This document shows positions 1-10,640 of a stretch of 64,000 nt of DNA, piece by piece. Both the position numbers and the translations under genes were made by a program. Origin of the DNA: Saccharomycopsis malanga (lineage: Eukaryota; Ascomycota; Saccharomycetes; Ascoideales; Saccharomycopsidaceae). The stretch is taken from assembly GCA_004014935.1 (NCBI GenBank), contig CP025321.1:1054001-1118000 (forward strand), read 5' to 3'. The notes under the pieces were generated by a model that worked only from the letters and a program-made list of their open reading frames with translations, did not search any database and was not told the DNA's origin. How positions within the stretch are numbered: position 1 is the stretch's first letter; every line of letters begins with the position of its first letter.

Positions 1-268
1 AACAGATGCCAAAAATCGGCAATTCTCCGGCAAACTCCTGGATCACTTGCTGGCAGATCCCAGAATCTGTCACTGGATGGCCTGGCCCAGGCGAAAGAAC
101 AAGTATGTCGTACTGGCCTGCCCGGATCTCCTCAACCGTGAGTTTGTCGTTTCTGTACACCTCCACAGTCGCACCCTCCTGGCAAAGATACTGGTAAATG
201 TTCCAAGTAAATGAATCATAGTTGTCAACCAAAAGAACCTTCTTTGAAATGTTTTTTCTCTGCATCAT
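1..268 (-). CDS. TRP3: TRP3, N-terminal part (runs off the window)
   Basis: Only the first 89 codons are present; the rest lies beyond base 1. The protein begins [20 protein letters not shown] and contains LSPGPGHP followed by ELPIFGIC, the opening of a class-I glutamine amidotransferase domain leading to the nucleophile elbow. In fungi this domain is the N-terminal part of Trp3, the bifunctional anthranilate synthase component II / indole-3-glycerol-phosphate synthase of cytosolic tryptophan synthesis, which works with Trp2. Two consecutive ATGs (268 and 265) are possible starts; the first is taken. Because the C-terminal part is missing, fusion to the IGPS domain is inferred from the family. 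A stand-alone amidotransferase such as a PABA synthase component is less likely given the [10 protein letters not shown] form. Confidence 0.85.
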   Translation of the reverse strand, partial: MMQRKNISKKVLLVDNYDSFTWNIYQYLCQEGATVEVYRNDKLTVEEIRAGQYDILVLSPGPGHPVTDSGICQQVIQEFAGELPIFGIC

Positions 269-1457
269 CTTGTATAGTCCGTCCTAAATCTACCAATTTT
301 ATTTCCTTTTTTCTACCCAAAACAGTTTGAATAAACCCTCAACTCACACCACTATATCAACTACAACCTAACTCAATCACAATCTCTCAATACCTCTGAG
401 TTTATGAGTAATACTTCCATATTATTAAGACCTCTTAGCTCCATCGTGCTGAAAAAATTGTACAGAGGTCACATGAAGATGCATGAAGATGCATAGCCTT
501 GCACTAAAGCAAACATTTATATAAATATGTGATTATTATTGGTTTTCTTTATGTTGTTTTTTTGGGTTATAAGCTTTTGAGTTGTTGTTTGATGTTACTT
601 GATGAAGAATATTTGTAAAATTTCCTTTTTTTTCCAAATGAAATAAGATAGTTTATGTCATATGGCGTATAAATTACTTTCACTTGTCTTACAAGGCAGA
701 ACCAATGATCTATTTCTGCCCTGATATCTGTTTGACTAAAATATCCAGATGAATGTAAGATCGGATATTCGAATAAAAGAAAGAAGCTTACTATTTTTAC
801 AATGTTAGCACCGCTGACCGCTTTTCATGCTTATTAAGCTTTATAGTGCAAACCTTCTACCCAAATCAGTATGCCCAGCCAGCATCTGTTTATGTATAGC
901 TGGTTATACAATCATATGCAAATGAAAGACTAATTTCGCACAAGTATCGAGATTTACCAATCATTTTAATAATATTACCGCTAAATACAGAGAAATAAAG
1001 GAGAATTTTACTGTTATTGCAGAAATAATGATTTACTCGAAAATTTGCTCAAAAGATTATTGGGTGTGCAACTTTTACCAAGTTTAAAGATAAAAACCCA
1101 TCCTAGGGACTTCACTTCCAAGCAAATCCAAGCAAATCAATGATTTGTAGCTCCAACATGGACATATCATTCATGACTCATCAAACAACATGTAAACTTC
1201 TTAGTCTTACAAATTCTAACGAACGAATACCAATACACGTTTTCTACAAAAAAAATCTGTACAATTTCTTTAGAATTAAGTTACTTTTCCTGTTTCTTTG
1301 CATAGTAGAATCCCAATACACTGGAAATGCTTCTTATATAGGCTCCAACATACACCTATAGTTTGCCCATGGCTCCCAACCACAACCTCCAAAATGGCGA
1401 TATAAACATGGCGAAAATAGAGGGAAAGCTTTAATTTGTAGATTATGAAGCGGAACG
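269..1457. other. Intergenic region between TRP3 and MED5-like gene
   Basis: This is the shared upstream region of two divergent genes (TRP3 minus, MED5-like plus). It is AT-rich, contains no convincing open frame or RNA gene, and lacks the dispersed repeats found elsewhere in the window. A short direct repeat (aagatgcatgaagatgcat) lies near 476-495. I could not identify a clean Gcn4 site (TGASTCA) by eye. Confidence 0.6.
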
Positions 1458-4400
1458 ATGAGCAATGCAATGGAGGGGTTAGACCTTGATATAAATGTTG
1501 GCACTGATGGTGGATCTGGTGGATCTGGTGGATCTTCTGGTGGTGACAATGGTGCTCCAGAATATGTGCCTATAAACCTTGAGATTCTCATTTCGACATG
1601 CCTTAAGCGGCGGTACTCAACGGAGACATTTGTCAAGTTGCTCTACCAGTTTGATTCTCGGTACAAAACTCTGGCCGAAAGCTTTATAGTGGCAGTGTCG
1701 AGCCTAGCGATACGGTACGATCTGCTTTTATTTGAGTATTTGTATGAAACTGTGCTTTTGGACATCGGCCATTCCAAGTTTGGCTTGATCTCTGTGTGGA
1801 CATATCTCGGTGCCACGGACGCCAAGTTCCAGGCTTCATTTCTCAATGGGATAACCAATAGCGAGGCATGTATGGGAAGCGTTGTAAGCCAGCTTTTGGC
1901 AATCTGTAAGGAGAGTATATCGAAGGAAACCAGCACGTACGAGGATTTTTTCAGTGGTCTTTCGCAGCTTATACTGGGGGTCAACGTCAACGAATCAGAA
2001 CTTATTAAAGAAATTGCGTATTTTGTAGGCTCTTTGGTAGAACATATTAATACTTACAATTATCTGGCAAGCGAAGATGGTAATAATACTGAAGTCAACA
2101 CACTACTAGTAATTCCGGAAAGTTTCATACATCTTGTCTACGAGCTCAGCGCCAAGATCCAGAACGAATGCCGCAGTCTAAGCTATCTATGTATATATAT
2201 AGATGATTTGCTAAAGAGCTACTTCAACAGTCTTAAGCAGGCGTCATCGCTGTTTTCTAGTCAGTCACAAGTTACTGCCAAAGTGCTCAAACTAGTGTGG
2301 CTCAGCAATATGGTGGCAAATTTGAAGACCAATGACAAGTTCTTTTTACTGAATTATGAACTGATATTGAAGAACCAGCTCAAGATTCTAGACATGCGTA
2401 GCAATGGATTTGATCTAAAAACCCTTCTCAGCAACTTGATACAGAGTTCTATAGAGATCTTTTGCATAGCAGTTGTGAACAAAACAGCGTTTTCTGTGCT
2501 CAAACGGTGGAAGTTGTTTCTTGAGCGCCATTTGCCCTTGTTGATTTTGCGAATCAAGGAAAATAAAGGTGTTGGTTTCTCAGCACCGAATGATGACGAT
2601 GAATTACGGTTTGCAAGAGAGTTGTCTAAATACAGCAAAACCTCATTGTTTTCTGTGGCTATTCAAAGCGCCATTACGGAATCCATTTCAAATCTAGACC
2701 AGTCTTTGGTGAAGACCCTTAAACTCTTTGCTTCAGACGATCAGGAAGCAAAGAACGAAGCGCTTATAGACAGTAATTCTAGAATAGTTCTAGTAAATTA
2801 CTCAAAGTATTTAAGCCAGAACGAAGCAGATGATGTGTTTGCCTCCTTTCCATCCACCATTATTGATATCAGACATGATTTCTTGAAAAGCTGTGTGGCG
2901 CTCAACTTGATAAAAGTAGACGATTTTGCTGCTTGTCTCAAGGAAGACGCAAAAGCAGAGGTTCGTCTTTTGAATGTCAATGATATTGTCAAGGATATAA
3001 ACACTGGGGAGATTGTAGATGACCTAGAAACATATCTCGAAACAATATTTTTACTGCAGAATCCCGAATTTGATGCTGTTGCCACCTCTGCTTTGACCAA
3101 ATTTCTATTCCAAGTGCCTAGTTTCGAGGCCACTAGCCAATATTCTTTGGCGCTTGTGATCCATAAGACGTTTAAAACACTTATTGCAGAGAAGAAAGGC
3201 GTCTTTCTACGTCGTCTTTCGTTGTCGCTCTTGTTAAATCTTGTGTCGTTGGATATTATAGTTTCATATCTCGGGCCTGTTAGGTTTATCACGCCATTAG
3301 TGGAATATTTAGATGCCGAACAGCAGAATGTAGAGGAGGACCTTAATTTTCAGGATACATTTACTGATTTCGGTTGTGCAGTGTTACTTTTACAATTTGT
3401 AGTGAAACGGTTCAATGTCAAACTAGAAGATATCACGAGAAATGGTAAACCGTCTTTTGTCATTGAAACACTCACAAACTTTGGGAAAGAAACTGAGGAT
3501 TTCAATCAGGAATTAGTCAACGATTGGACCAATGAATTGTTTTACTCTTCCAGCGGAATATCAGATGAACTCATCAACCAATCAACTGCCAGACAATGTT
3601 TCAAGCTAGCACAGGTGATTTTCCAACAAGCATTCACTGCCTACAAAGAAAACCTCATAGATTTGGAAGTGTTCAAAAACGGAGTCGAATACTTTTTCCA
3701 GCCGTTTTTATTGGTGCCCTTGCTTGGTATATTCAACTGGCTTGAAGATCAGATATGGCATATGACACCAATAACGACTACAGAACAAAAAAAGAGCTTT
3801 GAGTTGATCTTGAATGTTCTCAGTTATTTGTTGGTTCCAGTGGTCAACGAGGAAGCAGGTGTGATCCATGGTTTGATATTACAATTTGTAGTTCCTTCGT
3901 TGCATCAGACAATAAACAAAGCAATCCTGACGTTCAATTCAAACAGCGAATTGGTAAATTCTTTGGGACAACTTAATATAGACTCTTCAATCTCCAGATT
4001 GTTGACTAGCACCATTCTCAAAAACGATTTTCAGTTCAATCTTCTGTTATTAGCATCCAACAAATTCTTCAATCACAATGATTTGATACTACATTTCACA
4101 ATCAATCTTGTTGATGGTGATATCAACCATCCTCTGAAATACTACAAACCTCACCAACATTCCATTTTCGACACCCAACCGCCATTGCAACTTCTCGAAG
4201 ACCAAATCAACTCCCTTATTGTCTGGTCCTACAGCTCAAACTCCGTGCTGAATCCCCCAATATATGATCCATACATTCTTCCACTAGCAGTGCGTGCTCA
4301 TGAAGGAAATGCTGTTTTGCATTTTTTTCTACAGATTATTCTCTTGTACGAATCATTAGTTTCTGACGGCGATAACGTGCCAGCTAATAGCAAGATTGAC

Positions 4401-4871
4401 ACGTTGAAAAAGCAAATACTCGGCAAAAAAACAGGATCCCTCACACAGGACCTTGTTAGTCTAGTGGCAGACGTCATTGCCGTTTTCATAATAAATTACA
4501 GTATCAACAGTCAACCAGAACAACGTATTCAATCATGGTCCAACTTTCTAGGGATTACGAAACCTGACGCTGAGTCAATTCAAACTGAAGAAAAAGCCTC
4601 TTTAGAACCTGTTCTGCTTGTAAATGAAGATGTAAAAGCATATCTTGCTGGTGCTACAGTTAAAAGTTTCCAATATTTCGAAGACGATTTGTTTATTGCC
4701 ATACAGCAACTTCAGGTAGAAATAAATATCAAAAATAGCACAGCTAATAGAAAACGCCACAGAGATACAGAGCCTGAGTTGGAAAATAATGAGTTCCCTA
4801 TCAAGAAGGAAAAAGCATTCAAATTATTACTTAAAAGTATAAAGAACCACATTTCAAGAATTGTGATGTGA
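1458..4871 (+). CDS. MED5: Mediator subunit 5 (Nut1/Med5-like)
   Basis: A 1137-residue, mostly helical protein, close to the about 1130 residues of S. cerevisiae Nut1/Med5, a tail-module subunit of Mediator that links activators to RNA polymerase II in the nucleus. It opens with an acidic, Gly/Ser-rich stretch (GGSGGSGGSSGG), then FVKLLYQFDSRY, a spot where fungal Med5 proteins carry a similar motif. Long runs of Leu-rich helices fill the middle. A basic patch (NRKRHRDTEPE) lies near the C-terminus. The start is the first ATG after an AT-rich leader and no intron signals are seen. Med5 diverges fast, so the call rests on length, overall helical character and local motifs rather than catalytic residues; another large helical nuclear scaffold is possible. 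Confidence 0.65.
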   Translation: MSNAMEGLDLDINVGTDGGSGGSGGSSGGDNGAPEYVPINLEILISTCLKRRYSTETFVKLLYQFDSRYKTLAESFIVAVSSLAIRYDLLLFEYLYETVLLDIGHSKFGLISVWTYLGATDAKFQASFLNGITNSEACMGSVVSQLLAICKESISKETSTYEDFFSGLSQLILGVNVNESELIKEIAYFVGSLVEHINTYNYLASEDGNNTEVNTLLVIPESFIHLVYELSAKIQNECRSLSYLCIYIDDLLKSYFNSLKQASSLFSSQSQVTAKVLKLVWLSNMVANLKTNDKFFLLNYELILKNQLKILDMRSNGFDLKTLLSNLIQSSIEIFCIAVVNKTAFSVLKRWKLFLERHLPLLILRIKENKGVGFSAPNDDDELRFARELSKYSKTSLFSVAIQSAITESISNLDQSLVKTLKLFASDDQEAKNEALIDSNSRIVLVNYSKYLSQNEADDVFASFPSTIIDIRHDFLKSCVALNLIKVDDFAACLKEDAKAEVRLLNVNDIVKDINTGEIVDDLETYLETIFLLQNPEFDAVATSALTKFLFQVPSFEATSQYSLALVIHKTFKTLIAEKKGVFLRRLSLSLLLNLVSLDIIVSYLGPVRFITPLVEYLDAEQQNVEEDLNFQDTFTDFGCAVLLLQFVVKRFNVKLEDITRNGKPSFVIETLTNFGKETEDFNQELVNDWTNELFYSSSGISDELINQSTARQCFKLAQVIFQQAFTAYKENLIDLEVFKNGVEYFFQPFLLVPLLGIFNWLEDQIWHMTPITTTEQKKSFELILNVLSYLLVPVVNEEAGVIHGLILQFVVPSLHQTINKAILTFNSNSELVNSLGQLNIDSSISRLLTSTILKNDFQFNLLLLASNKFFNHNDLILHFTINLVDGDINHPLKYYKPHQHSIFDTQPPLQLLEDQINSLIVWSYSSNSVLNPPIYDPYILPLAVRAHEGNAVLHFFLQIILLYESLVSDGDNVPANSKIDTLKKQILGKKTGSLTQDLVSLVADVIAVFIINYSINSQPEQRIQSWSNFLGITKPDAESIQTEEKASLEPVLLVNEDVKAYLAGATVKSFQYFEDDLFIAIQQLQVEINIKNSTANRKRHRDTEPELENNEFPIKKEKAFKLLLKSIKNHISRIVM

Positions 4872-5295
4872 ATTTTTTTCTATGTGCAATCTTGTCTGTT
4901 TCATAAGTTGTTCAGTAAATAATTGCGTAAGCCTTCACGCTATCATGAAAAGAATTCTATTGGTAGTTTATTGATTATTTAGTTAGCATGTCATTCATGT
5001 TAATATTTGCAAAGATGTTTATGATTTATATTGTAAATAACTAATGGTCTTTCATGAGCATACTGAAACGCTATATAAATAGGCCAATAACTAAAAAAGT
5101 TTCATACTTGAACACCCAACAGGTTGAGTGTCTAGACTATATGTAGGCCATTAAACTTGTGTTTCCAGATCTAATTGTAAATGACCAAGTCAAAATGAAT
5201 GCTTTAATACGTGACATATATAGTTACATAAGAAGTACGAACATTGCCTTTTCATATTTGTTTTTTAATGTAATCATTTTAACGTTAAACTCTAT
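4872..5295. other. Intergenic, MED5 3' side
   Basis: AT-rich sequence after the MED5-like stop codon with no supported gene. It leads into the first SINE tail fragment. Confidence 0.5.
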
Positions 5296-5385
5296 AATAA
5301 TTATATCATATATGTCAAACCCAGTAAATATTAGTTTCTTATATACACATTATGTCTAAAGGGACTTTATAAAACCCAGTTGGGA
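5296..5385 (-). mobile_element. SINE family 1, tail fragment
   Basis: On the minus strand this matches the family tail: a tRNA-unrelated segment ending in the tract read as tggg..ttgacatatatgat. Its missing head (6459-6499) lies on the other side of a long family-2 element, so one SINE appears to have been split by that insertion. Confidence 0.6.
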
Positions 5386-5429
5386 AAACTCTTTCAATAC
5401 AACATCGTTGTATTAAAAACTAAAACATA

Positions 5430-6458
5430 TTTTATAATTTTTGGCAAAAAAAAACAGTCAATTTACAAATTGCATAATGTAATGAAGTGAACCAGGAATA
5501 GGAAAAGGGAAGATAAAAAAAATAAGTCACGGTAAGATTACATCATTTGCAACTTCAAATTGAAGAGGAATAAAAGATTTTATAAAACGGACTCCACAGA
5601 ACAGAAATATATAAGCTTATTAATAAGCACATTACGCTTTACAGAGCTCCATAAAATATTCAATGTATAGAAAAAAGTTGAAATATGCCAGTTTGGCAAT
5701 ATATATTGATTATTATCAATTGTAAGTTTTTCTGAGAGCCTATAATAATCAATATTTGTTTTAGCTCTTGAGATACGTGGCTCTTGAAATAAAAGTACAT
5801 TTAAACGATGGAGGAAATCCACACAAAACTAACAGTAACTAACAATTATGCAATAATGTCAAGAGATAAAGAAAATCTGTTTGAGGAATGAAAATCAAGA
5901 TTTTTAACAAATTATGTGTTATTTTCGACAAAATGATACTTTCTCATTATTTACTAATTACTAAAAGCCAAACCTCAAAACAAAGTACATGGTGTAAACA
6001 TTTAGGCTTACAAGAGAATACAAATATAAATTTTGTATTGTTTAGTGTACTGTAAAGATGTTAAAATATGATTTAAAAGAATCAACTTTCTTGAAAAATC
6101 GGCAATTTTCCGTTATATCAATTATTTATTCGGAAACACGATACTCTTTGTTATAAATAGTGCTGGGATATAGACAAAAATTCAAAAAGTTGGTGTATGC
6201 TTTTCACATAAAAAGAACATAGCTAATACCCATTTATTTTAATAAAACGTTTGGTAATTATTTCAAAACGTCAACAGTGGGAATCGAGTACCAAAACCCA
6301 AAGTGAGGAACGCCACACTTGTTTTGCGTGGCGCATGGTGGCGCATTATGGCCCAACCAACTTGGCCACTTGACAATAGTAAGGTTTATAGGCATATTTT
6401 TGTTAAATATACAGAGTATCTTTACTTTTCGAGAGTATATTTTGGCAATTAATGTCAA
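5430..6458 (-). mobile_element. Long tRNA-headed repeat (family 2), copy L1
   Basis: About 1 kb, minus orientation. The tRNA-like head lies at the high-coordinate end: A box (TGGCCAAGTTGG on minus) at 6356-6367 and a B-box-like ctcgattccc around 6277-6288. A GC-rich hairpin between the boxes is kept although its loop is shorter than in other copies. The other end carries ggcaaaaaaaaac and the terminal tataatttttggc at 5432-5445. The body is AT-rich without a conserved open frame. Confidence 0.7.
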
Positions 6459-6499
6459 TTTTCTTTTCTACGAGAGCACTGAGCCATACGTCCCAGTGG
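6459..6499 (-). mobile_element. SINE family 1, head fragment
   Basis: Reads on the minus strand as ccactggg..tatggctcagtg then ctctcgtagaaaagaaaa, the A-box-bearing head of the SINE. It directly abuts the 5' side of L1, whose other end is followed by the same family's tail. Confidence 0.6.
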
Positions 6500-6708
6500 T
6501 GACACTATTTTATGAAAATAAATTATATTAAGCAATCAACTGCAGCAATTGCAAATAATAGTCTATACGGGTATAAAACCGAAGAAAGAAGAACTAAAGA
6601 ACGATGCAACAAGAGGAAAAATTAGAGAGACAAAACTTTTAAAAAAGCTAAAAAGAATAATAAATTAAAAAATGCAAAACGGTTACAATGGAACACCAAT
6701 TTTCAACA

Positions 6709-7131
6709 CTATAACAACAAGACACCGGCAACACCAGCCAAAGCAGCAGCGCCGGCAGCCAATTTGTTAGCACCATTACCGGTTTCGATAGTGGCGGTAG
6801 AGGAAGCAGTACCGTTTTTAGAAACGGTAGAGCTGATAGGAGTGGTGGAAGCAACTGGAGCAGAAGTTTCTGGAACAGTGGTGTTGGCAGAAGGAGCCTC
6901 AGAGGTCAAAGGACAGTAAGTGGTGTACTCAGTGACTTCACCAGAGACAGTGGAGGTGACTACGGTGACACCGGTGGTGACAACAGATTCAGAGCATTTG
7001 TCGGCAGAACAAGAGGTGATGGTGGCGGTGGTGGTAGCAATGTCAGTGACAATAGCAGTAGAAGTGCCGTTGGTGTAGACAGCAGTAGCAGCAGAGGCCA
7101 AGACAGAGGCAATGAGAACGTTAGCGTACAT
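6709..7131 (-). CDS. Small GPI-anchored cell-wall protein, Pga59/Pga62-like
   Basis: A 140-residue protein with an N-terminal signal peptide ([17 protein letters not shown]), a Thr/Ser-rich middle, and a hydrophobic C-terminal tail preceded by Asn-Gly ([16 protein letters not shown]), typical of GPI attachment. The core [20 protein letters not shown]...[12 protein letters not shown] is the repeat-type module of Candida Pga59 and Pga62, abundant small wall mannoproteins. Three cysteines (SCSADKC and YCPL) are conserved in the module. Compared with its paralogue at 10641-10979 it has extra Thr/Ser-rich linker sequence. Codon choice (ACC, GTC, GGT) is that of a highly expressed gene. It is structural rather than catalytic; the exact orthologue cannot be named. 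Confidence 0.8.
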   Translation of the reverse strand: MYANVLIASVLASAATAVYTNGTSTAIVTDIATTTATITSCSADKCSESVVTTGVTVVTSTVSGEVTEYTTYCPLTSEAPSANTTVPETSAPVASTTPISSTVSKNGTASSTATIETGNGANKLAAGAAALAGVAGVLLL

Positions 7132-7988
7132 TATTGAGAGTTGGGAATAAGTGATGATTCGAGTTGAAATCGGTAAGTAGTAAAGATTATTAAATGATAA
7201 TGATGATGAATTTACAAAAGATGGATGTGGAATTATGGCACAATCAGACCCTTATATAGCTGAATTTCTACGTTGGTTTTGGTGTCCAGTTTCCTTAGTA
7301 TTTCATTTCTTTTCCTTCTGATAGAATCTCGAATTATGGTGAAAATGGAAAACGGTAAAAATAGAAAACGCTTATTTTACCGGAAACGGGTCCCCTATGC
7401 CGTCATCACAAGCTACGCCCCCCTCTGTTTCCTGCACGTTAATGCGCGCACATGCGCGCATATGCGTATCCATGAAAGAATTTTGTTTCTTTTTCCATTG
7501 TTTTCCATGTCCTTCGCTGTTGACTGGAAGTTTCTAAAGCTATTAATAGCATGTCACCAACTCAGACAGTCCGCTGCTCAAAACTAGTAATACAAGTAGT
7601 AGAAGAAGATGTTCATGGAATTAGGAGACTTCTAGCAAAATAGGAGAGCTACAACATCTGGGGCTCTTTTGGGAAGTATAGGGGTATCCTGTTTTAGGCC
7701 GCGTACCCCTATTCAATCTTGTTTCGTATCGTCTATTCTATTTACAGCTTTTGAGGATTCAACGTGAAAATTCCCAATCCCAGTATCATAGTGTCAACTA
7801 GTTTGTAACTTGTATACGCTCTACAGCAAATATTCTGCCTGAATTACTATAGAATCTGTAGGCGGTTATCAGGTGCGTTCTATTTTTAAACAATCATTGT
7901 ATAGTTACGGTATCTCGGATTAATTTGGTGTATTCTAGGTATGCTCTTGTCTGATGCTTTATGGTTAGAGTCGCGTAGAATTTTGCAA

Positions 7989-8000
7989 ATGGGGAAATTA
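7989..8000. repeat. Left target-site duplication of SINE at 8001
   Basis: ATGGGGAAATTA here and ATGGGGAGATTA at 8175-8186 (11 of 12 bases identical) bracket the SINE exactly, as expected for target-primed reverse transcription. Confidence 0.7.
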
Positions 8001-8174
8001 GGCCACTGGGCCATTTGGCTCAGTGGTCAGAGCTCTCGGAGAAGAGAAAATCAAGACCTAGCAGGAGCTATGATCAACAGGACATGATAGGGCTTTACCA
8101 AGTCCCCTTAGACATGGCGCGTATATACGAAACTGATATGTACTGGGCTTGAAATACATGATATTATTATTGTA
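8001..8174 (+). mobile_element. SINE family 1, copy S1 (internally deleted)
   Basis: Begins ggccactgggccatttggct, with the A box TGGCTCAGTGG, runs to gagaagagaaaatcaagacc, lacks the central third including the B box, and ends ctgggcttgaaatac then gatattattattgta. It is flanked by a 12-bp target-site duplication and sits inside one of two duplicated segments whose other copy lacks the insertion. Confidence 0.8.
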
Positions 8175-8201
8175 ATGGGGAGATTATTGGAAAAATTTCT
8201 C

Positions 8202-8315
8202 AGCGTAAATTTCTCGGGCGGAAATTAATGGTGGAAAATGTCAATGCGAAATTCCCCCAAATAATCATACATTTTAATTGCAAATAAAATTGCCATATTA
8301 GACCTCAATTTGCCC
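8202..8315. repeat. Local direct duplication, copy 1
   Basis: This segment (cgtaaatttctcgggcgga...) is nearly identical to 8428-8541. Similarity resumes further left at 7963-8000 versus about 8362-8400, so the SINE at 8001-8174 interrupts copy 1. Confidence 0.8.
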
Positions 8316-8427
8316 CAAAATTATTCATTTTCAACTCAGTCTACCCCCAAATAATAATCATATCTGGTGTTAGAGAGTGGCGTAGAATTCTTCTGCAAAT
8401 GAGAAAATTATTTGGGGACATTTCCCT

Positions 8428-8541
8428 GCGTAAATTTCTCGGGCGGAAATTAATGGTGGAAAATGTCAATGCGAAATTCCCCCCAAATAATCATACATTT
8501 TAATTTCAAATAAAATTGACACATTAGACCTCAATTTGCCC
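8428..8541. repeat. Local direct duplication, copy 2 (without SINE)
   Basis: Counterpart of 8202-8315; only a handful of differences over about 114 bp. It provides an unoccupied reference for the SINE insertion. Confidence 0.8.
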
Positions 8542-8572
8542 TGTCCAGTTTCCTTTCTATAATAATAACTAC

Positions 8573-8606
8573 AACAATCTTATATTTCAGCCCAGTACAC
8601 CTGCCT
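8573..8606 (-). mobile_element. SINE family 1, tail scrap
   Basis: Reads caatcttatatttcagccca then gtacac, matching the complement of the SINE tail over about 30 bases. Confidence 0.4.
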
Positions 8607-10315
8607 GTGGAATCGGAAAATACAATTCGCTATTGTCTAAAGCTGAAATTTAATTTTTGAATGAGCAAACCAATAATTTTATACATAATAAACCCAGTGA
8701 AAGAAATTGATACAAACTCGATAAAACAAAATAAATAAAGTTAAACTCTCTTAATGTTGAAGTAGTGATTGTGCAAATATAGGCATAAACCGCTGTTCCT
8801 CTATATACCCACACCTTTAAGCAAATATCAGATAATAAACATTTACAACTGTCCAGTAATAAATGTTAAAAACTATAAAAGGCAATTTTTATAGTTTTTA
8901 TTTTCAACTACAATTGCTCATGTCACATATTTTCTTACTAAAATTGGTATTACATGCTAAATAGCCGTTTTGTCAATTCGAAACCGTCAACTATTTCAAG
9001 AATATCACAGTTAAAAAATGATTCTTACAACTTTATTCTTATTATTAGCATCGCTCTATTATAATGAAAGCATGCATACTAATATGGCGATAAAAATGAA
9101 CCATTTAAGCTTCTCCACCTGCCAGTTGGATAAACAAAATGCAAGTTGCTCTTTGGAAAATGACATAAAGATTTTATAGAAACTCATGGGCCCAGCATAG
9201 GGTCCACATGTACATACATGATACATTTGCACAAGCGGGTGAAGGATAAAAATAGCATAACATTACGGAGCTTTCCATTCTGGCAAAACAAATTTCCCAA
9301 ACAGTGCAGGTTGTCTGCCCAAAGAGTCTAAGCCAGTGAAAAAGTTTATCTCAAGTTTGCTCGATGCAACACGCACGACAAGTTACGGAATAGGAGACGG
9401 AAAATTTCTCATCCCTCATAGTAAACTTGCATTGTTCTGCGCTTGTTGCATTGCATGAATCAAATTTCAATTGCATACTTTCGCAAGTAAGAGCATGTTG
9501 AAAAATACACTCACTACCTTGTATCCATGGAGCAACACAATTGTGCTAACAACTAGGAATTTGCAAACGATGGGAAAATGATTGGCACCTGCCATTTAAG
9601 CCGGCAAAACAAAAAAAAAAAAAATAAAAAAAAACGTGGGGATAAACCATACAACAGGGGCCAATGCATAAGCCAGCGTTACTATGCAAGAGTATGCATT
9701 AGTATGCATTGGTGCAGGACTGCTTAAAATAGCCATACCAACTTGCCTGAAGCAGAAGAAGCTGGTGCTACTTTTGCTGCAAGATTCATGTATGGGTCAG
9801 CGCCTCCTCCTATTGGCCACTATGGAGGTTGAGAGAAGACAAGTTATTGTAGTTTGACTGTATACAAGTTTTGCAGCTTACAAGGGACCTTCAGAACCTA
9901 GCCGACTGACGGAGTAGAAGAATGGAACTAGCTGCCAAGCGTGGCCAAGCGAAAAAAAACTGGATTTAGAATAGTAAAAGGAGGAGGGCCGATTGGAAGA
10001 GTTATATGCAGCAGTAACGCACAGCAGTGCAGCAACAATACATAACAAGTAGTGACTGATGCGTCAGCACATGTAGCAGGCAACCGGTTTGCCGCAGCGA
10101 CCCATCAGGTTGACAGAGCCAGACATGATGAAACATGCGGGAAACTAGATGGCCGGATAACTAATCATAACAAGGGATGAATCATTATATTAAAATAGAT
10201 TTGGAAAACAGGCGATTGTTTGAAACAACCGAAACAGGCTGCATGTACATACAGACTTGATAAGGGGCGGAACAACAAGTTGTAGTGGAATAAAACCCAA
10301 TGCTGCAGCAAGTTG

Positions 10316-10396
10316 CATACATACATACATACAAACATACATACATACATACTATGCATGCAACATGCAACATGCAACATGCAACATGCAACATGC
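10316..10396. repeat. Tandem (CATA)n and (ACATGCA)n simple repeats
   Basis: A run of catacatacataca units interrupted once by caaacata, followed by five copies of the 7-mer acatgca. It lies about 250 bp upstream of the Pga59-like start codon and may be part of its promoter or a neutral microsatellite. Confidence 0.85.
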
Positions 10397-10640
10397 ACTA
10401 TGCATCACGACGCGGCCGATCGCCTATTTAGGAAAATGGTTTCATTTTTTTTAACAAATTTTCTCTTTCAATAGTGGACCAGGCGACAAACATTGAGAGA
10501 AAAATTTTACTATAAGAAGAATGCAAGTTCCCACATCTTTCCAATTGTTTTCTCTCTTTTTTTCCTTTCTTTTCCTCAACAGAATTATAATTCAATTGTT
10601 CATAACATATTCACTCGCTTTAACAAACCCACTTATTAAA

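Larger units (their letters stand above)
7132..10640. other. Long divergent upstream region of the two Pga59-like genes
   Basis: This 3.5-kb region separates two divergent, highly expressed wall-protein genes. It holds a SINE (8001-8174), a local duplication (8202-8541), SINE scraps, an A-rich run near 9610-9634, alternating-purine-type GCGC/ATGC motifs near 7440-7475, several ATGCAT-rich clusters, and a (CATA)n/(ACATGCA)n block at 10316-10396. No convincing extra gene is seen; open frames here have no codon bias. Confidence 0.55.

Noticed and set aside
8202-8541. Paired 114-bp direct repeats considered as LTRs
   Set aside because: They are only about 110 bp apart, carry no primer-binding site or TG..CA ends, and the similarity extends asymmetrically; a local duplication explains them better.
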